A stretch of 64,000 bases of DNA from Dryas octopetala (Eukaryota > Streptophyta > Magnoliopsida > Rosales > Rosaceae): contig OY992832.1 in the NCBI GenBank assembly GCA_963921425.1, positions 1,798,001-1,862,000 of the forward strand, given 5' to 3'. The position numbers and the translations under genes are program-made. Positions 46,062 to 60,899 of this stretch are shown piece after piece; position 1 is the stretch's first letter; every line of letters begins with the position of its first letter. The notes under the pieces are model-generated. The model saw nothing but the letters and a program-made list of their open reading frames with translations. It was not told the origin of the DNA and ran no database searches.

Positions 46062-46553
46062 GTTAATATGATATGTGTGGTGGTGGGAAGATTTTGAATC
46101 TGTGAGAATGAGTCAAAAGTAGTGGGATGAATATGGTATGTGGGGTGTAACAATGTAAATCTCTCTATGAACTTTAATTAATGGATGTTTTTAAAACTTT
46201 GCAATAAGGCTTCATTTTCTCAATCTCTATCATGATTTCAAAGTTTTGGTCTGTGTCCACCATCACCACCAACTCTCCCATGTGCTTAAATTTGAACCAT
46301 AGACTATCTGCCATATCACATTTCCTTTGCCCACCTACCCAACCAATTGATTCTCCTTTAAGAAAAACAATACCAACCCAATTGAAAGGTAGAAGAGAGA
46401 TCACGTAATTTTGTACTCATCCAGACCACAGAGTGCATGTGGATTGAGTTATCCTCAATTAATGCATGACCTAATAACAGAGTTGAGCTTCTCAAATATG
46501 GTTTCCCCATCTTTGAGGAAGTGTTACTGTGCTAACAGCTTTTGTTGGCAAAT

Positions 46554-48169
46554 TGTCTGTGGATAAATCCACATGGACTTAATGACCAATCACAGACCAA
46601 CACGTGGCACACCATGTCCCATTTTTGCTCTGACTTTTCAATGGTCAACTTGATCAGACTCAGCCATCTATGTCATCATCTCAGCTTAGCAATGCCAACA
46701 GCATGTACATATGAGATCGGCTCTTACCTCCGGGTTACCCATGTCTGATCCGAACTGACATTGAGATCCACCAGAAATTCGAGAGATCATCTTTTTCGGA
46801 TACCATCAGTTCGGCTCGGATTTGGAGATCATCTTTCTCCAGTCACATCTCAACCATTAAACATTCTATTAGAACCGGATCATCTCGACCATTGGTTCGG
46901 CTCGGCCCGGCCCAATGACCGATTATGATCAGAATCGCTTTGACAATCTTGTCACCACCGGATCATCTCGAACATTGGTTCGGCTCGGCTCGGCCCAATG
47001 ACCGGTCATGATTGGACTCGCTTTGACAATCTTGTCACCACAGGATCATCTCGACCATTGATTCGGCTCGGCCCGGCCCAATGACCGATCACGGTCGGAC
47101 TCGCTTTGACAAATCTTGTCACCACCGGATCATCTCGACCGACTTGCTCTGACAAATCTTGTCACCACCGGATTATCTCGACCATTGGTTCGGCTCGGCC
47201 CAGCCCAATGACCGAGCACGATCAGACTTGCTTTGACAATTTTGTCATCACCGAATCATCTCAACCATTTGGTTCGGCTCGGCCTAGGAACTGCCTCCTG
47301 TCGATCCGAACCAATCAACACTTTCTCTACACTTGGAGAAATCCATCATGGAGTGGACACCCGGTTCGGCTCGGCCTTTGGTGATCATCCTCTCAAATTC
47401 TAGTCACAGCCAACTACGACTTGAAGAGATCACTACCTACCGGATTGGCTCGGCCGGCTTGTCCATGTCCGATCCGATCCGATCACACATGGGTTTCATG
47501 TCTACACATGAGAACATGTGTTCGGATCGGCTCGGCTTCCCACCGCCATTCTAAAGAAGATCACGTTGGGACGAACCGCCATACTCAAGTGCACCTGACA
47601 GGACTCTCTGACAGATGAGACTTCCTAGCTCACAGTTATGACTATTGGGGCATCCCACTTTATCTTATATCCTTGCATTCAATGCAGCATTGAATGTAAA
47701 GATGGTGAGTAGCTGTGCATGCCACTATTCATGACCGAACGCGTGGCCTCTTCTCAACCATTCACTCTCATGCAGGTAACTTACTCCTCACCATTTTCTT
47801 TGCCTATATAAGCTGCCTTATGTGCACAAAAAGGAGAGGGTAATGCACAACTTCACTCACCAAAAAGCCTATAAGAATATTCCCTACTTGCTAAGAATAA
47901 ACCCAAGAGATCTTACCTTGTTCTTCCTCATTCTCCCAAGTTCATCACATGTTCTTCCTTGTTCTTACACAAACACCTCCAAATACACATCACTGACTTC
48001 ATCATCGAAGCGTATTTGGCTGGTATCACACCGGTCCATCTCCTTTAATCTTGTGTTCGTGCAGAAAGATCTCGGTTCAACCTCCACTTCATCATCCAGC
48101 AGGGTTTCAGATCAGCCAGATCATCCCTTCTAAGTTGTTGCATTTCTCTTACGGAAATTTACATCAACA
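46554..48169 (+). mobile_element. Solo LTR of the Ty3/gypsy Tat family (1,616 bp)
   Basis: Begins TGTCTGTGGATAAATCCAC and ends TTACATCAACA, with a perfect 5-bp target duplication CAAAT (46549-46553, 48170-48174). Start, end, TATATAA box (47805-47811) and GC-rich GGTTCGGCTCGG sections match the LTR at 4405-5457. No internal region is left, so it is the product of recombination between two LTRs. It is longer than the other LTR partly because of an 83-bp tandem array. It sits 493 bp past the C4H stop codon. Confidence 0.93.
46877..47290 (+). repeat. 83-bp tandem array in the solo LTR
   Basis: GGATCATCTCGA marks unit starts at 46877, 46960, 47043, 47127, a short unit at 47170 and a diverged one at 47253. 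Spacing is 83-84 bp except for the 43-bp unit, which lost its middle. Each full unit has GGTTCGGCTCGGC and CCAATGACCG. Confidence 0.9.
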
Positions 48170-48174
48170 CAAAT

Positions 48175-49620
48175 AATTAACTAAAATCCCATATCTATTT
48201 CATTCCAATCCTCTTTGTAACTGGGTGGTAAACTTCACATCACTATAAACTCCATCAGAAAAATTATACCTGTAAAGGGTCTCTACTCTCTAAAGGCCTC
48301 AAAGCACCCAAACTTCTAAAATCAGACGGTGCATAAAGAGGTGATGCAGAAATTTTGTAGAGGCACCGTAGATTAGCCAATTCATAGTGTCTCCTATAAA
48401 TTCAAGAACGTTCAAGTGCTGATTAGAATCCATCAAGCATTGAATTCAAATCCTTTCTTTATCTTTGATCATCTTTATTTTGTAACCAAAGTTGTTCATT
48501 AGGAATTTTAATATTAAATTAAATCTAGAGATATCAGCCGATTTATATCATGCACTTTCCATAAACCACTTTCCCTAAACATATCAGCCCAAAGTCCATC
48601 ATTTCTTCCGAGGAGCCTCCAAACTTTTAAGTTTTTCACCAAGAGTTCGATTCATACTCCAATTTCTCTTAATTCAGTGTTTACTCAACAAGAAATTCCT
48701 TGATTTTAATCCAGAGTGCTGCAGATATACACGCAGATATACCCATTTCTCATTTTTATTTTTACATTCCATCAACACATTTAACAGTATTTCCTTGATC
48801 TCCTTTACACTGACATTAGAGGATACAGAACTTGGAAATTTCTAGTTTGTGGTTCTTAAAAATTCTTATATCAATTTATAGTCTACGAACCATCACCGAG
48901 GGATTTGCACACCAAATTACATTTGAGGCATCATCATTTTTTCCTAAACAACAATGCCCTGCCATTTTTAACAGATTATTTGACATTAAGTTAGGAAATT
49001 TTTTTTGAGTAATTCGATTTTGAAATTAACAAAGACAAATAATAAAAAAAATGGTGAAAATAATGATTTCATCAAAGCCAATATAAACCGATCTTAAAAG
49101 CTCCAAGTTTTGCTTGATGGTTTTTATAAAAGCGGCCATCAAGCAGAAGAAAAGTTCTCTTCTATTTGTGTGATTTTAAAAATAGAAGAAAAGTGGCCAA
49201 TTTAGTCTCTTTCTCTTCCAAATCTCAGCCACCAAAGGCATCAAATTTCAAGTTCTTAGCGACGATATAAAAAAATAAGTGACATCAAGAACAGAAAAAA
49301 TGTCGGTCGTTACCAGGCCCTCAAATCAAATCAAGAATCAGAGAGAGCAGACATGCGGACCCTTGTATTCAATTTCTGTGCACACTACCATGCTACCTTC
49401 ATCATTTTATCATCCAGAGCATCGGCTTATTGTGCACAGATCTAACCCTAACACATATATCAAACAAAATAAAAAAACGAAAACAAGAACAAAATATATT
49501 GCATGCATTGAATCAAACATTCGAATGTTAAAATGAAAACGAAAACAACAAAACCAAAATAACGAAGAAATCGAATAACGTTTGCAGAACAACGCTCAGC
49601 CGCAAGAAGGTGAAGCTCAT
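48175..49620. other. Region without a supported protein gene
   Basis: Short open frames only. A promoter-like cluster at 49637-49828 points leftward into this stretch, so it may be transcribed as non-coding RNA; a weak C/D-box candidate is noted at 49335-49408. Confidence 0.4.
49335..49408 (-). ncRNA. Weak candidate C/D-box snoRNA
   Basis: Minus strand ATGATGA (C box, 49399-49405) and CTGA (D box, 49338-49341) are separated by 57 nt. It lies about 230 bp downstream of a telo-box/TATA promoter. A terminal stem is poor and no guide target was identified, so this may be chance. Confidence 0.15.
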
Positions 49621-49636
49621 TATGCTCTAATTCCTC

Positions 49637-49828
49637 TATTTATAAGTGATTGGGGAGGCCTGTTAGGGTTTATGCGCTCTTGAGGTCGTTTAAATTACAA
49701 AAAGACCACTTTTATTTGCCTTAATTAACGGAACTGCCCTTAGGCTCAGTTTTGCGTTACTCCTTTGGAAATTGTGGGCTTCATTACGGGCCCGAGTTCA
49801 CCGACGTAGGATCCAATTTCGTTGGGCC
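49637..49828 (-). promoter_or_regulatory. Orphan promoter signature: telo-box, TATA box, site II motifs
   Basis: On the minus strand TATAAATA (49637-49644) is preceded by a telo-box TAAACCCTAA (49663-49672). Further upstream lie TGGGC-type site II motifs (49775-49780, 49823-49828) and GGGCCC near 49788. This combination is typical of plant ribosomal-protein, translation and snoRNA genes. I found no protein starting downstream. Confidence 0.4.
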
Positions 49829-50056
49829 TTGTATTTGGGTACTACTGAAACTTTTACAATGACTGAATATGGTTTTTTTTTTTTTGAAACATTGTAATTG
49901 AGTACATGAGACAGCCATGAAAGGCCATCTTCAATTCATACAGTAAAATTAGCAAAACGATGTGTTGTCTGATTACAAACACGTGGTACATAGCTCAATT
50001 AATGAACTATTGTCATATTTTGATTGATTGGTCTGACCCCATATATATGCTATAGT

Positions 50057-51895
<1,839 letters not shown>

Positions 51896-51899
51896 CGAG

Positions 51900-52078
51900 C
51901 CTCAATACGAAGAGTCACCACCAACATCACCTTCATTTTTCTTTCTAAATCAAAAGGCAGGATCTCCAATTTGTAGAACAAACAAGTACTGACTCGGTGC
52001 TCTGTAAGCGATTCCGAGTTTTACAGGTAAACTTTTGCTCAGATGGATGAGTGAGTGTGTAACTGTTGCGCTATTTCA

Positions 52079-52117
<39 letters not shown>

Positions 52118-52546
52118 AGGTTTGAGTTTGATAAAATTCGGAAACTGAAACACGAAGCTAGGAAGAGTTCTTCGGGATTCAAATTTCAACCGTAGCTCGA
52201 ATAGTAAGCTACCTCCCACTCTCTCTCTGAGGTTGTTCCTGTTTTTCTTTTTCCTTTTAGTTTTTTTTTTTTTCCGTCAAAATCTTTTCTTTAAATGGAT
52301 TAGCTGTAAAGCCTGTAATCGAATTGAAATTGCATTTTTAATTTCAAATTTTAAATCTCTCTGTTTGTTTTGCGTGGATTGTAACCGTTGATTGGCTTAA
52401 TTTCATGATTATTATTTTCCTTCTCATTTTTTTTATTCCGAGCCTTTGGTACTTTCCACAAACAATGCTTCACAAACAATGCTTCAGATAATTCTGAATG
52501 TTCCATTGTAATCCTTAGGAGTGAAATTTCAGATCGCCTCTCCAAA
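51900..52546 (+). promoter_or_regulatory. Leader with two 5' UTR introns of the 52547-58988 gene
   Basis: Splice sites fit three leader exons: one ending 52026 (ACAG|GTAA), one 52120-52203 (CTTCTAG|GTTTG ... AATA|GTAAGC), and one from 52519 (CCTTAG|GAGTG) that carries the ATG. A (CT)n microsatellite (52081-52113) forms the polypyrimidine tract of the first leader intron. Inferred from sequence only. Confidence 0.5.
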
Positions 52547-55500
52547 ATGTTGCAATGGATGGGAGGATCGAGGCGGAAAGTGACAACTGTAAGTGTCATT
52601 TGAATTTGAATTTTATGGTATGAGTAGGCTACTCAATCTTTTATTTGTATGTTTATAGGGCTGTAGTTTGTTTGACAAACCCTGCAATTGTTTGTTTCAA
52701 TTAGTAACTCAAATATATTCAATTAACTTTGCTACTTTTCGTATTTCAATGATAAAAAAAAGTTTTATGTGACAGTTTCCATCTATGGTATATTACTAAA
52801 ATGTATATGCTAGATTCTACTACATGAATAACCATCCTGTTCTAATTTTCAATTGTTCATAGCAAATGCTGGATTAGAAAAAGTCATGTTGAAATTTTGT
52901 TCTGACATGTTATCATTTGTTTTATACATGATACCTCTTGATTGCACCGGGGAAACTTCAGTCGAGGAAGTCTACACAGAATAGGTATAAGAAAATTTTC
53001 TTTTTCAATACAAATTTTTGCATTCAATTGTGATAAGAATTTACATCACAGATGTAGAACTAGTACCTTGGAAGATAAAATTAAATGGTTAGTTTGTGAC
53101 CCTTTTGCTATTGAATAGTATATACATTTTTTGTGCTTTTGAAGTAATTGGCCTCCTTCCAAGAAGAATAATACTGTTGAGCTTATAGCTTTTAAGTTTA
53201 GATGTTGTTAGATGCAGCAGATCTACATGTTCTGACCGTTCTTTAATTGCCAAGGCAAAAGCAATACTTTGAACAAAGAAAGCGACAACAACAGCATGAG
53301 CAGCAAATAACTGGGTTAGAGAGCTATACAGATGGAATAAACATATCTGGGCAACATCACAAAGAACGTCGGTCGTTGGATATTCTCAGTTTTCTAAACT
53401 TGTCAGCAGTTTCTCAAGAACACAAATCTGGTTGCCCCAATGGTGAGTTTCTAATATTTTAAAATTTCAGAAAGTCACTGGGAGCACTTGTCATTTCTCT
53501 CCTGCAATGTCGAGAGTTGTTGAGAATTAAAAATTAAGGTATGATGTGAATCAGAATGTTTTGTCATTTAAGTGCGGATCAGATGTGTAATCTGTTGAAT
53601 CTATGAGATAGAAATTTACTGAAACTTCTAAAATTGTCAACTTGTGTATTGTGACCAATAAGTTCTGGCTTTTCTGCAAAAAACTTTGCGCTCTGAAATA
53701 AACCATTGAGATGATAGTTTTTCCTGTTTTTTTTCCTTTAATTTTTCTTCCAACGGGTTCTTTTAAATAAATGAGGTTCGTTTTCCTCCATTTGTTACCT
53801 TTTCAACCATATAAGGAGGGGAGGACCTAGAAGTCAATGCTTCAAGAATGAAGTGTGGTATCACAAAGGATTCACTAACAATACCTTCAAAGATGGTTGC
53901 TCCTCCCAACTCTGTTGCTTTTAGCAAAGCAAGTATGTTTTCTTTCTTTTTCTCAACCCTGCTGTGTGGTATCTGCTTAACGTTTCAGGGCTCTTCTCCC
54001 CTCCTTCCCTTCCCTCCACCCAGTTTGTTATCTGACCCATCTTTCTGAACTTGTTAAGTGGATCTTTTAATGGGTTATGGCTATATGCTGAAACAGGCGC
54101 TGAATCCGGCTTCCAAGTGGAAACTGCATCTCCAAAAAAGTGAGCTATGTGTGTGTGCAGGCACATACTTGTTGTAGAATAATGAATGTCATAATCATCC
54201 CACCCACTCACACTCATATCTCAGTCAACTTATTGCAAAGCCTTATTTTTACTTGTAACTGACTAAATGAGCACAAGCTAGTTGTGTACATAGTTGCTTC
54301 TATAAATGTTTTTTTTGCTAGAGTGCATTTTGTCCTGTGGAGTGTTGATATATTTTTTGCATCACAGGGTTATCTTTAGTGCTCCTGATAATCACAACAA
54401 GTCTTTCAATGAAATTAATTCTAAATCAGATAACTGGGGGACAGCTACCGAGCAGCGTAAGTAGAAAATAGTATCCAATACAGTCTTGAACTTTCGTACT
54501 TTCCATGCATCTTTTCTTATGTCTTAGCTTGCCCAAAGAGCTTATAAGTTGGTTGTCCTAGAACTTTGGTTATAGTGCACTGAAAGTCACTTCCTTGCAG
54601 CATTTCTTGTCATTATATATACCTCTCTGAGTATTGAAGTTTCTTTTAGAAACTTGTTTCCTTCTGTTTCAGAGTATTCTTTACCTGATTTTTTTGGCGA
54701 TGATGGGATGAATGACTATGTTGAAGGAAGTCCAGTACATGAAGCTCATGTTGCATTTTCAGTTGAAGGTATGGTTCTGTTACTCATTTTATATGTCTTC
54801 TCATGCATCATTGTTATCTCAGAAGGTGTTCTAACTTGTATTGTTTCTTTACTGTTAAAGAAAAAGAGAAACAAAAACAAAGATTTTTTTTTTTTTAAGT
54901 TGTTTGTCAAACAATTGACATGATGTAATTTCAAATCCTTCTTACTGAAGCTTTTGGGTCCATGAGAAATAGTATCTACTGTTTTTTTATTAAACATTGA
55001 TAAATATCTTCACTGCCTTTTCTTGCCATCAGGTTTGGGTAAAGTGGGAATGGAAACACCAGTCCATTCACCAAAACAGCCTGGAAGGTAACCATTCCTA
55101 ACTATTATTCAGTCAGCGAATGCTTTTTTGGAAAAAACAAAAACTTTTATGGGAAGTTAACGTTGTTGCAACTTAGGAGTTAGGACACCACACTTCTTGT
55201 AGAAGTCAAATATCTTTATCCTCCATGAAATGGATCATTCACCAATTTCACGGAAAGCTTTTACTTAAATACAGCAGAAATGTTATAGCCATGAGGCCCA
55301 TGCTGATACCTTGGTGTCAAACTGAGGACTCTAAAAGAAGATTCTAACTACATCTGTACAAATTACTTAAATTTGTGTGATTATAATAGAACCGTCTCCT
55401 ATGATTGCTCCTCGCCGTTGAATGCTGCAAGGCAACGAAACTCATTCAAGAATCATAAGCATCTGGATGACCTGGAAGTTGAAGTGGTGAGGGGCATCAT

Positions 55501-58500
55501 TAATTGGATTTCTTTTGTATAATTTTAACTATTCCATAAACTGTACCTTTAAGTGGCTTACTGGTACAATAATTATTATCATTTTTTTGTTTATTCCTTC
55601 TCCCTGATATATTAACCCTTGTTTATAATCTTTTTGCATGTGTTCCTTCAAAAGTTTTCATGTCAAAAGGGCTACTATGCTACCTTCTTATGTCTTTGGG
55701 CATAAATTAGTATATTCTAGGAATATCTTGGGTTGTGATACGTCATTTAATAACTGTGGACATCAGTGCATTTGTGCATGAAGAATAAATAACCACTAGT
55801 TTGATGCATCCAGAGTACTAACATTCCTCAAGCCTAGAATCCCAGGGTTCTCTTTGATTATGGATTATAACATCTATACAAACTAATACATTATATAATA
55901 TGTAATAACTAGCACCATCTTGAGTTTAACCTTCATTTTTCCCTAACATGGAAATTGCGATGAGAGACGCTAGCAGAGATCTTGACTCTTGAGCATCTTG
56001 TTCATGCAGAATCTTTCAGTATATGGTGTGGTTCATGCTGCTTCAATAAATTTGATCTGTTATACCTCAGAATGGTGTACACATTAATCTAGATGAAATT
56101 TCTTGTTTTCTCAGTCCAAGTAGTTGTTATTTGTTAACTCTCTTCAATTCACTAAACTAAATATGTTGTAGGCTGTAAAGCTGCAAAGTTTTTACATTTG
56201 TTTTGTTACCTATGTTTAAGACTTAAGAGGCTGATTGATGTGATGCTAAATGCAGGATGCAATGATGCAAGATATCAATATGCCCTTAAGTAACAGTGCT
56301 TTAGAGTTCTCTACAGACTTAATGGATTCATTCAGTAATTCAAAGAAAAAATTATCCACTTTCAGAGACTGCTCACAATATGATGGCCGTCACAGCAGTA
56401 AATTAGATAGCTATAATGGACGCAGAATCTTTGACAATGCTGAATATAGCAGCAAAGATAAATGGGATGGTAGATTAACTATCTTCATAATATTCTACTT
56501 ATGGTTATTTCCTTCTAATAGGGGTCAAATATAGGCATGATATGTCATTTTAAATCTCTACCAGGTACGTCTAGCTTTCCAGATGAAAACTCTTTTGACG
56601 AATGGAAACATGATTTATCATGGAAGAACTGGCCAAGTCAAATGAACTGTGGTTCTGTCGATAACTTGATGCACGGAACGCATGAGATGCCAGATTTTTC
56701 TTTTGAAGGACCCTTTTCACCGATGAGGTGTTTTGTTAAGTCTTTACTTTTTTATTTTCTTTGTTTCGAGAAATTATTCTATATCATCTTAATTAGATTG
56801 TTGCATCTGGGCAGGTTTGATACGAAAATAACAGACAAATTCAACATCATAGGTGCTCTGTCTCAAACTCTCAATTTAACTATGCCTGTAGAACTCTTTA
56901 ACTGGTGTATGTGTACAAATATAAATTATCCTAAATTGTTTTTAATTCGTCCATCTGCATGATATGGTAGGATTAGTTTGTGACCGTTTCTTAGACCATC
57001 TTATTAAAGGTGTATACGCAAATGTTTTGCCAACAATGTCATATCTTAATTATATATGGAATGGAATTGTTTGCTTTCATCAGTGGCTTTGTTTGTGTTG
57101 GCTTTTGTTTTGATGCTTTGCTCACTTCTCTCTAACAGAGTCGCCTTCATTCTCCAAGCACCAAACATCAGAAAATGATCATGATTTTGTGATTTCCAGT
57201 GGGGCAAGGTACGCATACTGAGTGAGCTAGCTTTCTATCAGTAATGTACACGTACACTCAAGAGTTGTGTCTTGGTGTGATGGTAGACCCCATACAGTAG
57301 GAAGGAACTTTGATTTTGGAGGTGTAACCAGCCAACCAGATTGGTCTTGCTTTGTGACTGACTATGAAAGGGATAATTTGAGCTTGCTGAGGTAATGAGT
57401 GGCTTTCTTTTATTTCACGTGGCTCTCCTTTTTTTGGCCCCGGCTCTTACTCTTACTCATATGTGTCGTTGCCTTCTGTGTCTTTTGGCAGTGAGGAGTC
57501 ATGCTCATCAAGTGCGGGTATATCTATTGATTGAAAATATGAGATGATTCAAAATTAGTTTCTGTTAATACCAATATTACAATCTTCTTTCAGTAAACCT
57601 AAAATGCTCTTTTTCCAACATTTGATGTCAGTGAGGGTCAATGCAACTGATAATTCACTGTCAAAGTCATCCAGAAAACAGAGCAAGAGAAGCCATGGCA
57701 ATGCATATGCTGGCCCTGAATACAAGTATCAAGTGAATATGACTTCTACAAAAAAGACACAGGACAAAAGCAGGGATGTTGTTCAACCAGAGATTATTGC
57801 ACATGGATCAGGAAAATGTACAAATATGTCAAATTCATCAAAGTTAACACCATCCCATCACTCAAACTCTCCTTTCCTGGAAAAGTTAACCCCCACCGGC
57901 AAATGGTTGTCTGAGCAACAATATATGCCGGTTGATATAAATTCAGGTTCCAGTTCTTTCCATCAAAATTCAGAGACAAACTGTCCATCAGCAGACTCTG
58001 AGCCTTTGTCTGGAGAACCTTTTGGTGCAATTCCGGTCCCAGAATTACATTTTGATCCCAGATCTTCTTTTAAACAATGTGAACCTGTTGTAAGTTCACC
58101 TTCTGGCAGTTTTATCTCTGAGAAGTCTGCATTTCACGACTCTCCTATAACCTCTAAGATTGGGTTTGGACCAACAAAACCAGATTTTTTCCCTTATTCT
58201 CATTGCAAGACACCATCTCCTGCTTCATCAGCGCAGGAAAGTGTTAGCAAAGAGGAGGCAAGAAAAGGAAAATTTAAGCCCAGTGAAAAATCTAAGCTGG
58301 AGGAAGAAAATTGTATTCTGAATGACACCTTGTTCACGGAAAACAAAGATGCAATTGGTGCTTTTACATCAAAGAACAAGAATGGTGAATGTAAGGAATC
58401 AAAAGATGCAGCTCCAGGATGGAAGGAAAGTGTAAAGCCAACCTATTTTCCTGAATGTGCAGAGGAGACGTCGTCGTCTCTGAAATCTCCAGACAAATTC

Positions 58501-58988
58501 AAAAGCATAATAGTTGAAAAAGAGTATGTTGCACAAACATAGAAGTATTTCTCTCCCTCAAGTTCTTATGTTTGATTCCCCGACTCTAAGTCTTAAAAAC
58601 TATTCTATATTTGTACTAAGAGGATTTCCATTGTTGCCAGAGCTCACCATGATTCTGAAATTCCTCTTCCATGTCAAAATCGGAGCAATGGTATGCATTT
58701 AGTCTTCTTAAATTTCTTGAACCTGCCTTTTATATCTCATTATGTAATTGTAAGGTTGATTAGAAAATGTTTGTTTAGTTTTTCAATTATTTTCAGACTA
58801 ACATGCTCCGTTAACTTGTTAATACAGAAACTGGACCTCAGGAATGCGAGGAAGAGAGTAAAAAACAAAGTGATTTTGTTGGCTCATCTTGTCAGGTGAC
58901 GATGCTTCAGAGCTATGTTCTTCAGTTTCTTTGTGTGCAGAAGGTATTGAAGGAGGCAGCTGCACATACCGGCATGAAGAAGATATAA
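52547..58988 (+). CDS. Large plant-specific, Ser-rich protein (18 coding exons), possibly HEIP1-like
   Basis: Exons: 52547-52588, 52962-52984, 53255-53442, 53816-53932, 54097-54139, 54368-54456, 54673-54768, 55033-55087, 55390-55486, 56256-56469, 56565-56727, 56815-56852, 57139-57208, 57287-57391, 57492-57517, 57632-58523, 58641-58690, 58828-58988. All junctions are GT-AG and the frame closes exactly, giving 822 residues. A basic N-terminus (MGGSRRKV, then RQKQYFEQRKRQQQ) leads into a long acidic/Ser-rich disordered middle (SLPDFFGDDGMNDYVEGSP), and a short C-terminal helix (LQSYVLQFLCVQKVLKEA) ends the protein. No enzyme motif is visible. The N-terminus reminds me of plant proteins described as HEIP1, a meiotic partner of HEI10, but this is memory and not a search. 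Probably nuclear given the basic segments. Confidence 0.8.
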
Positions 58989-59444
58989 CACCTTCGTCAT
59001 GCCTAACAGATGTGGGGATTCTTTTCAATCAAACCACATTCCCTTTGTTAATATCATTTTCATTTGTGTCATGGCTTTTGCACCCTGCACATCCACATAT
59101 GTTTCAGGAGGTGATTTTGTAACTGCCTAAAAATTGCACAGGTCTAGTAGGTCTGCAGTAGTTTGGAACTTTCCGTGCTACCGGAAATGTTATCCAATTT
59201 GTGAATAGGTCAATGAAAACTCTCACACAGGTAACAGAAAGAAGCAAAAGGCACAAAATATGCTTAAATTTAAATCTGTTGTATGTGGGAACAATTAAAT
59301 AAAAACAGGATCACAATCGGATGATAATACGAAATCAAAAATGGTTACAATGCATCAAATAGGTTTTAAGTATTGATACGTATTGATTGCTGTTAGCTTT
59401 TTGGCATTACTTTTCTTGTATTAGTCCTTCTCTCTTGGCGAAAA

Positions 59445-60511
<1,067 letters not shown>

Positions 60512-60614
60512 TAATCTCTAATAATCTGTGAAATCCCAAACAAACATACCCACCCAGGAAACCAGAAGAAACAGAGCAAAGGGTATAGCAGAACAAAGTG
60601 TGGGGCATATAAAT

Positions 60615-60863
60615 TCATAGTGTATGTATATATAACCAAAGTGGGCATACAAAATGAGGGAAAAAAATCAATGAGTCACAGATATTTTGCATCTTTTTAG
60701 GAGTTTGTGATATGATATCGATGATGAACATCGACGGAAGGAAGGAAATTGAAGACGGCGTCTTCGAATTACGATCTGTTCCGATCCTTGGTAATCCTTT
60801 CAGATCAGTCATTTGAGATTGTGATAATATCCACTCCAGCTCATCAAGATTTGGTTCCTCCAT
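60615..60863 (-). other. Upstream open frame in the response-regulator leader region (82 codons)
   Basis: Begins MEEPNLDELEWILSQSQM at 60863 and ends 104 bp before the regulator start. The first 35 codons look protein-like; the rest is hydrophobic and unremarkable. It could be an upstream ORF, a separate small gene or chance. I do not recognise it. Confidence 0.25.
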
Positions 60864-60899
60864 CGTCTTAGCTACTTTGCTATTTACTAATATATATAT

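Noticed and set aside
49279-49536. Plus-strand 85-codon frame
   Set aside because: AT-rich with Lys/Asn/Thr bias and no domain; antisense to the orphan promoter's expected transcript.
49870-50040. Oligo-T followed by GAAACATTGTAATTGAG as a LINE tail
   Set aside because: No flanking direct repeat was found, so the boundaries and origin could not be supported.
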